36,775 nucleotides of DNA from Flavobacteriaceae bacterium (GTDB taxonomy: Bacteria; Bacteroidota; Bacteroidia; Flavobacteriales; Flavobacteriaceae): the NCBI GenBank assembly GCA_028284745.1, contig JANQRC010000005.1, positions 1-36,775 on the forward strand. Reading direction: 5' to 3'. Shown piece after piece: positions 32,615 through 36,775 of this stretch. Every line of letters begins with the position of its first letter. Within the stretch, counting starts at the first letter, position 1. Under the pieces are notes generated by a model, which was given only the letters and a program-made list of their open reading frames with translations, made no database searches and was not told the DNA's origin. The position numbers and the translations under genes were made by a program.

Positions 32615-32920
32615 GGAAAGTTTTTTGCTAAAAGCGAATATATGATAAAGTAGGGTAAAACACTTGTTATTTGTTGTGAAAGTGCTGGTTGTTGTGGTAA
32701 TGCGAACTGTCTATGCTTGTTCCCAGGGGGCGATCTATGTTTTTGGGTGTTTTCCTATTTGGGACATGATATAAACAGCGCCATCGCTTTTTTAATTGCT
32801 AGATGAATTGGTAAGCTGCGCCAGCTATGTGAACTTTCTAAGTTGTTCTATTGTTTCGGTTTTAGGAACGTATCTATTTTCAGTCGAAAATATTAGGTAA
32901 ACCTTGACCTGATCCTGTAA
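32615..32920. other. Intergenic region between the T9SS gene and thyA
   Basis: 306 bp with no recognisable gene. It contains a small perfect hairpin AGCTG-cgc-CAGCT at 32814-32826 and must contain the T9SS gene promoter near its left end; a TATATTCG box (minus strand, about 32636-32643) is one mismatch from the consensus but lacks a -33 partner. Confidence 0.4.
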
Positions 32921-33745
32921 TTATACTGCTACGACTCCTCTGATTGCCGGATGCGGGTCGTAGTTCTCTAAGGTGAAGTCTTCAAAAGTGAAATCGAAAA
33001 TATCAGTGATGCTAGGATTTAGCCGCATGATAGGCAAAGGCCTCGGGTCGCGGGTGAGTTGTAGTTCTAGTTGCTCAAAATGATTGGTATAAATATGTGC
33101 ATCGCCAAAGGTATGCACAAAGTCGCCTGGCTTGTATCCACATACCTGAGCCATCATCATGGTCAGCAAGGCATACGATGCAATATTGAAGGGTACGCCC
33201 AAGAACACATCTGCGCTTCGCTGGTAAAGTTGGCAGGACAGCTTGCCTTCGGCAACGTAGAATTGGAAGAAAGCGTGGCAGGGAGGTAGGGCGGCCTTTC
33301 CATTGGCCACGTTCTCATTGAAGGAAACAGAGGTGTCAGGCAAGACACTGGGGTTCCAGGCTGAGACCAACATCCTTCGACTATCGGGATTGTGCTTCAA
33401 TGTTTGGATCACTTCTTTGATCTGGTCTATCTCCTCGCTGTTCCAGTTTCGCCATTGATGCCCATATACGGGTCCTAGGTCACCATGTTCATCGGCCCAT
33501 TCGTTCCAGATGCGCACGCCATTTTCCTGTAAATACCTCACGTTGGTATCGCCCTTCAAAAACCAAAGCAATTCATGGATGATCGACTTTAGATGCAACT
33601 TCTTGGTAGTCACCATAGGGAACCCTTCCGAGAGGTCAAAACGCATTTGATAGCCAAACACGCTTTTGGTGCCTGTGCCAGTACGGTCCGCCTTTAGAGT
33701 TCCATGTTCGAAGATGTGTTGTACAAGGTCGTGATATTGCTTCAT
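32921..33745 (-). CDS. thyA: Thymidylate synthase
   Basis: A 274-residue enzyme that methylates dUMP to dTMP with methylenetetrahydrofolate. Signatures: [41 protein letters not shown], the nucleophile C156 in [32 protein letters not shown], and HIYTNHFEQ. Its C-terminus ends AIRGVVAV, the conserved closing segment. The ATG at 33745 is used because MKQYHDL is the normal start; the upstream ATG at 33793 would add 16 residues of unlike composition. It follows the nucleoside transporter on the same strand after a terminator-like hairpin, so it may have its own promoter. Confidence 0.97.
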   Translation of the reverse strand: MKQYHDLVQHIFEHGTLKADRTGTGTKSVFGYQMRFDLSEGFPMVTTKKLHLKSIIHELLWFLKGDTNVRYLQENGVRIWNEWADEHGDLGPVYGHQWRNWNSEEIDQIKEVIQTLKHNPDSRRMLVSAWNPSVLPDTSVSFNENVANGKAALPPCHAFFQFYVAEGKLSCQLYQRSADVFLGVPFNIASYALLTMMMAQVCGYKPGDFVHTFGDAHIYTNHFEQLELQLTRDPRPLPIMRLNPSITDIFDFTFEDFTLENYDPHPAIRGVVAV

Positions 33746-33828
33746 AGCCTTCTCTGTCTTACAGATCTTTCTCCCAAAGAGAGAGAATATCAAGGATCAG
33801 ATTATTTTGAAATTGAGTTTAAAATTAT

Positions 33829-33861
33829 AAAAAAGCCTTTCACTATCTCTCTGAAGGACTT
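33829..33861 (-). terminator. Terminator-like hairpin after nupC
   Basis: On the minus strand AAGTCCTTCA pairs imperfectly with TGAAAGGCTT, followed by a run of U. Between it and nupC lies a second hairpin, ATTCCGTC-gaaa-GACGGAAT (33888-33907), perfect and without a T-run. Confidence 0.6.
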
Positions 33862-33931
33862 CGATTTTATCAAAAGGTTATGAACTAATTCCGTCGAAAG
33901 ACGGAATCTCACACTTTATTGTTAAGTAATT

Positions 33932-35266
33932 TTAGCCAATGATCATCCCTGCAATAGTGGCAGACATTAGCGAGGCAATGGTGCCACCGAGAAGGGCTTT
34001 CATTCCAAACTCAGACAACGTCTTGCGTTGCCCGGGTGCCAAAGACCCGATGCCCCCGATCTGAATCCCGATAGAGGCAAAGTTGGCAAAGCCACAAAGC
34101 ATGTACGTGGCCATGATGATGGATTTGTTGTAGGTGAGATGCATTGCGTTTTCGGGATTCTTGAGGTCAGCAAGTTGGATATATCCTACAAATTCGCTGG
34201 CGGCGAGCTTCACGCCCAATAGTTGTCCCATGAGTGCCATATCTTCTTTGGCGATACCGATAAGCCACATCAACGGAGCGAAGATGTAACCTAGAATGAA
34301 TTCTAAGGAAAGGCTTTTATAAGAAGTGTTGCCTTCTATGATCGAATTCAGTGCGGTGATGTCGCCGATCCACCCCAAGATACCGTTGATCATGGCGATG
34401 AAAGCAACAAACACCAATAGCATGGCGCCTACATTTACAGCTAATTTCAAACCTTCGGTGGTCCCATTGGCAATCGCATCCAAGATGTTTGACCCTATTT
34501 TTTCAGAGGAAACATTTACGTCTGTGTTCACTGCTTCGGTCTGTGGATATAGTATTTTGGAGATCACAATGGCGCCAGGTGCGGCCATCACGGAGGCAGC
34601 CAATAAGTGTTTGGCAAATTGCAATCGTAGCGCCGGGTCGTCCCCACCCAAAAAACCAATGTAAGCAGCTAGTACGGCCCCGGCCACTGTTGCCATGCCG
34701 CCGATCATTACTAGGAGCATCTCAGACTTGTTCATTTTCTCCAAATAAGCCTTGATCAGCAAGGGTGCTTCGGTCTGCCCCAAAAAGATGTTCCCCGCCA
34801 CAGATAGGCTTTCAGCACCAGAGATCTTCAAGAATTTGGATAGCAACCACGCCAATGCTTTTACAAGTTTCTGAATGATCCCTAGATAAAATAGAACGGA
34901 AGTGAGTGCCGAAAAGAATACGATCGTAGGTAAGACTTGAAACGCGAAGATAAATCCAAAGGTGTCCATGTCCACAACTAGCCCTTCAAACAAAAACTTG
35001 CTTCCATCTCTTGTGAAATCTAGGATCTTTACAAACAACCTGCCAATGGCTTCAAAGGCCCACTTTACAAATGGTATCTTCAATACACCGATGGCGATCA
35101 ATAGCTGAAAAGCCAATCCGATACCTACGGTTTTCCAGTTGATAGCTTTCTTGTTACTGCTAAACAAATAGGCCAGCGCTACCAAAACGATCATGCCTAG
35201 CGCTCCTCGCCAAAGACTTGTGAATGAAAAACCTTGGCTGGGGATGGTCTCTAACGGAATGTTCAT
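33932..35266 (-). CDS. Concentrative nucleoside transporter (CNT family)
   Basis: A 444-residue inner-membrane protein with about ten hydrophobic segments that imports nucleosides with Na+ or H+. The signature segments are VLPTIVFFSALTSVLFYLG, NIFLGQTEAPLLIKAYL (substrate site), MATVAGAVLAAYIGFLG and CGFANFASIGIQIGGIGSLAP. Length is that of NupC/NupX-type transporters. It lies 23 nt after the BFN-UVR gene in the same direction and upstream of thyA, so nucleoside salvage and thymidylate synthesis are side by side. Confidence 0.95.
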   Translation of the reverse strand: MNIPLETIPSQGFSFTSLWRGALGMIVLVALAYLFSSNKKAINWKTVGIGLAFQLLIAIGVLKIPFVKWAFEAIGRLFVKILDFTRDGSKFLFEGLVVDMDTFGFIFAFQVLPTIVFFSALTSVLFYLGIIQKLVKALAWLLSKFLKISGAESLSVAGNIFLGQTEAPLLIKAYLEKMNKSEMLLVMIGGMATVAGAVLAAYIGFLGGDDPALRLQFAKHLLAASVMAAPGAIVISKILYPQTEAVNTDVNVSSEKIGSNILDAIANGTTEGLKLAVNVGAMLLVFVAFIAMINGILGWIGDITALNSIIEGNTSYKSLSLEFILGYIFAPLMWLIGIAKEDMALMGQLLGVKLAASEFVGYIQLADLKNPENAMHLTYNKSIIMATYMLCGFANFASIGIQIGGIGSLAPGQRKTLSEFGMKALLGGTIASLMSATIAGMIIG

Positions 35267-35289
35267 AAATATGGGAAGATAAGGATGGA

Positions 35290-35922
35290 TTATTTTTTGT
35301 TCCTTCTCGAGATTTCGTCTCTAATGTTAGCCGCCGCCTCATAATCTTCGTTGGCAACGGCTATGGTTAGTTTGTCGTGAAGTTCCTTCAATGATAACCT
35401 GGTGTAATCTACCGCTGGACTGCTTGTCTCACCACTTTCAGAAAAGATCTCCTCTACGACAATGCTGTGTTCATCGCTAACATCATCATCTTCGTCTTCT
35501 TTGGGGTTCATCTTTAAATAGATGCCAGCTTTGTCTAAAATGGTCTTGTATGTAAATATGGGTGCTCCAAAGCGAAGTGCCAAGGCAATGGCATCACTGG
35601 TACGTGCGTCAATGATCTCTTCGATCTTATCGCGCTCGCAGATGATACTGGAATAGAAAACGCCGTCTACCAATTTATGGATGATCACTTGCTTGACTAC
35701 AATGTCGAATCGATCCGCAAAATTTTTGAAGAGGTCGTGAGTAAGTGGGCGGGGTGGCTTTATGTCTTTTTCTAAAGCGATGGCAATAGACTGTGCTTCA
35801 AACGCACCTATGACTATCGGCAACTTTCTGTCACCGTCTACTTCATTCAGAATAAGTGCATAAGCACCATTCTGCGTTTGGCTGTAGGATATTCCCTTTA
35901 TGTTAAGTCTAACAAGGCTCAT
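35290..35922 (-). CDS. Bifunctional nuclease-family protein with UVR motif
   Basis: A 210-residue protein with an N-terminal BFN/DUF151 domain (1-140: YALILNEVDGDRKLPIVIGA, RPLTHDLFKNF, DARTSDAIALALRFGAPI) and a C-terminal UvrB/UvrC-type helical hairpin (about 172-207: LKELHDKLTIAVANEDYEAA). An acidic linker (about 140-165) joins them. Nuclease activity is reported for a plant member of the BFN family; the bacterial role is unsettled. It lies between etfA and the nucleoside transporter on the same strand, an order I know from other Flavobacteriia. Confidence 0.93.
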   Translation of the reverse strand: MSLVRLNIKGISYSQTQNGAYALILNEVDGDRKLPIVIGAFEAQSIAIALEKDIKPPRPLTHDLFKNFADRFDIVVKQVIIHKLVDGVFYSSIICERDKIEEIIDARTSDAIALALRFGAPIFTYKTILDKAGIYLKMNPKEDEDDDVSDEHSIVVEEIFSESGETSSPAVDYTRLSLKELHDKLTIAVANEDYEAAANIRDEISRRNKK

Positions 35923-36000
35923 GCATCATCAAAAAAGGCTGTGCATATTTACAGGTTTCCCGATAAATAAGACAGCCCTGCTACGGCAAATTAACGAAAA

Positions 36001-36775
36001 TTATGCGTTCTGTGCCTTGAATTCTTTTAATTTTTCGATCAGTTGAGGAACCACCTCAAAAGCATCTCCGACGATGCCATAATCAGCCGCCTTGAAGAAA
36101 GGAGCTTCTGGGTCGTTGTTGATGACCACCTTCACTTTAGAAGCGTTGATCCCTGCTAGGTGTTGAATGGCGCCGGAGATTCCGATAGCGATGTAAAGGT
36201 TAGATGCCACGGGTTTTCCTGTTTGGCCAACGTGCTCGCTATGTGGTCTCCAACCAAGGTCTGAAACTGGTTTTGAACAAGCGGTGGCAGCACCGAGCAC
36301 ACTTGCCAATTCTTCGATCATCCCCCAATTTTCAGGACCCTTCAATCCTCGTCCGCCAGACACAACAACCTCAGCATCAGCTATGGTCACAGTGCTGGTG
36401 GCCTTGTCAACTGAAGTCACGTCGACTCCGCTAGTTGCTCCTAACGACGGGCTAAACGCTTCTTCGGTGGCAGCGCCATTACTTTCTACTAAGCCAAAAG
36501 AGTTTTTCGCAAGGCCAATGACCTTGACATCGGAAGATATTTCGGTAATGCTGAATGCCTTGTTTGTAAAGGCTGTTCGCTTTACCTGAAAAGGAGCAGT
36601 GCTTACAGGGGCGGCTACCACATTGGACGCATAGCCAGCATTTAAACCTATTGCAAGAAGTGGTGCCATGTATTTGCTGTCAGCGCTAGAACTGACGACA
36701 ACTACTGACGCGTTCTCCTTTTCTGCCGCTTGCTTTACGATAGCTGCTGTAGCCTTTGCGTTGAAGTTTGAAAGC
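36001..36775 (-). CDS. etfA: Electron transfer flavoprotein subunit alpha, partial
   Basis: The gene runs through the right window edge; 257 C-terminal residues are visible, the frame being open from the edge (LSNFNAKATAAIVKQAAEKE and on). The FAD-binding domain is clear: VVSGGRGLKGPENWGMIEEL, ACSKPVSDLGWRPHSEHVGQ, TGK, YIAIGISGAIQHLAG and NNDPEAPFFKAADYGIVGD. With the beta subunit (presumably upstream, outside the window) it carries electrons from acyl-CoA dehydrogenases to the quinone pool. An internal Met at 36669 is not the start. Confidence 0.96.
   Translation of the reverse strand, partial: LSNFNAKATAAIVKQAAEKENASVVVVSSSADSKYMAPLLAIGLNAGYASNVVAAPVSTAPFQVKRTAFTNKAFSITEISSDVKVIGLAKNSFGLVESNGAATEEAFSPSLGATSGVDVTSVDKATSTVTIADAEVVVSGGRGLKGPENWGMIEELASVLGAATACSKPVSDLGWRPHSEHVGQTGKPVASNLYIAIGISGAIQHLAGINASKVKVVINNDPEAPFFKAADYGIVGDAFEVVPQLIEKLKEFKAQNA

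Overview
The window looks like chromosomal DNA of a marine-type member of the Flavobacteriaceae (Bacteroidota). Supporting signs are the SusC/SusD pair with a FecI-type sigma factor and FecR anti-sigma factor, a type IX secretion (T9SS) C-terminal sorting domain, lipoprotein boxes ending Ser-Cys or Ala-Cys, -7 promoter boxes of the Bacteroidota type TAnnTTTG, a 2TM-dihydrofolate reductase fusion, and the order etfA, bifunctional nuclease, nucleoside transporter, thyA. The species cannot be named from this sequence.

Layout. At 1-1788 are the 5' part of a DUF4407 membrane protein and an M20 dipeptidase, both on the minus strand and separated by a structured intergenic element (288-395). At 1900-1981 is an intact tRNA-Leu(UAG). 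From 2284 to 16040 runs one visibly AT-richer functional block: a divergent ECF sigma factor and FecR, then on the plus strand a SusC-type receptor with a signalling (STN) domain, a SusD lipoprotein, a decayed thioredoxin-like remnant, an intact TlpA-like thioredoxin lipoprotein, a 940-residue M16 zinc peptidase and a DsbD-type transmembrane thiol reductase. Just after it (16155-16203) lies a 49-nt near-perfect direct copy of the middle of the tRNA-Leu gene, so the block is bracketed by tRNA-Leu sequence.

The main hypothesis is that 2284-16040 is a self-regulated outer-membrane import and digestion system for a disulfide-containing peptide or small protein. SusC/D would import, DsbD would feed electrons to the TlpA-like protein to open disulfides, the M16 peptidase would cut the chain, and the STN domain, FecR and sigma factor would sense the cargo. 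The ferredoxin-import Fus system (TonB-dependent receptor plus M16 protease) is the nearest known analogy. The substrate is not visible in the sequence.

From 16360 to 19808 are a membrane-anchored AraC-type regulator, a secreted beta-lactamase-fold protein whose catalytic motifs look destroyed, and a small CBM9-like secreted protein. From 19884 to 25161 are an alanine-rich 18-residue-repeat lipoprotein, waaA (Kdo transferase), a DegT-family aminotransferase overlapping galE by 4 nt, and a secreted amidohydrolase. A 97-bp inverted-repeat element follows, then fabD and the membrane-tethered folA. From 27694 to 32614 are a CBM48-like small protein, a DUF427 protein, and a T9SS-exported Asp-box protein with a downstream surface lipoprotein. 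The right end (32921-36775) is a minus-strand housekeeping run: etfA (cut by the window edge), BFN-UVR nuclease-family protein, CNT nucleoside transporter and thyA.

No CRISPR array, rRNA, transposase or integrase was recognised.
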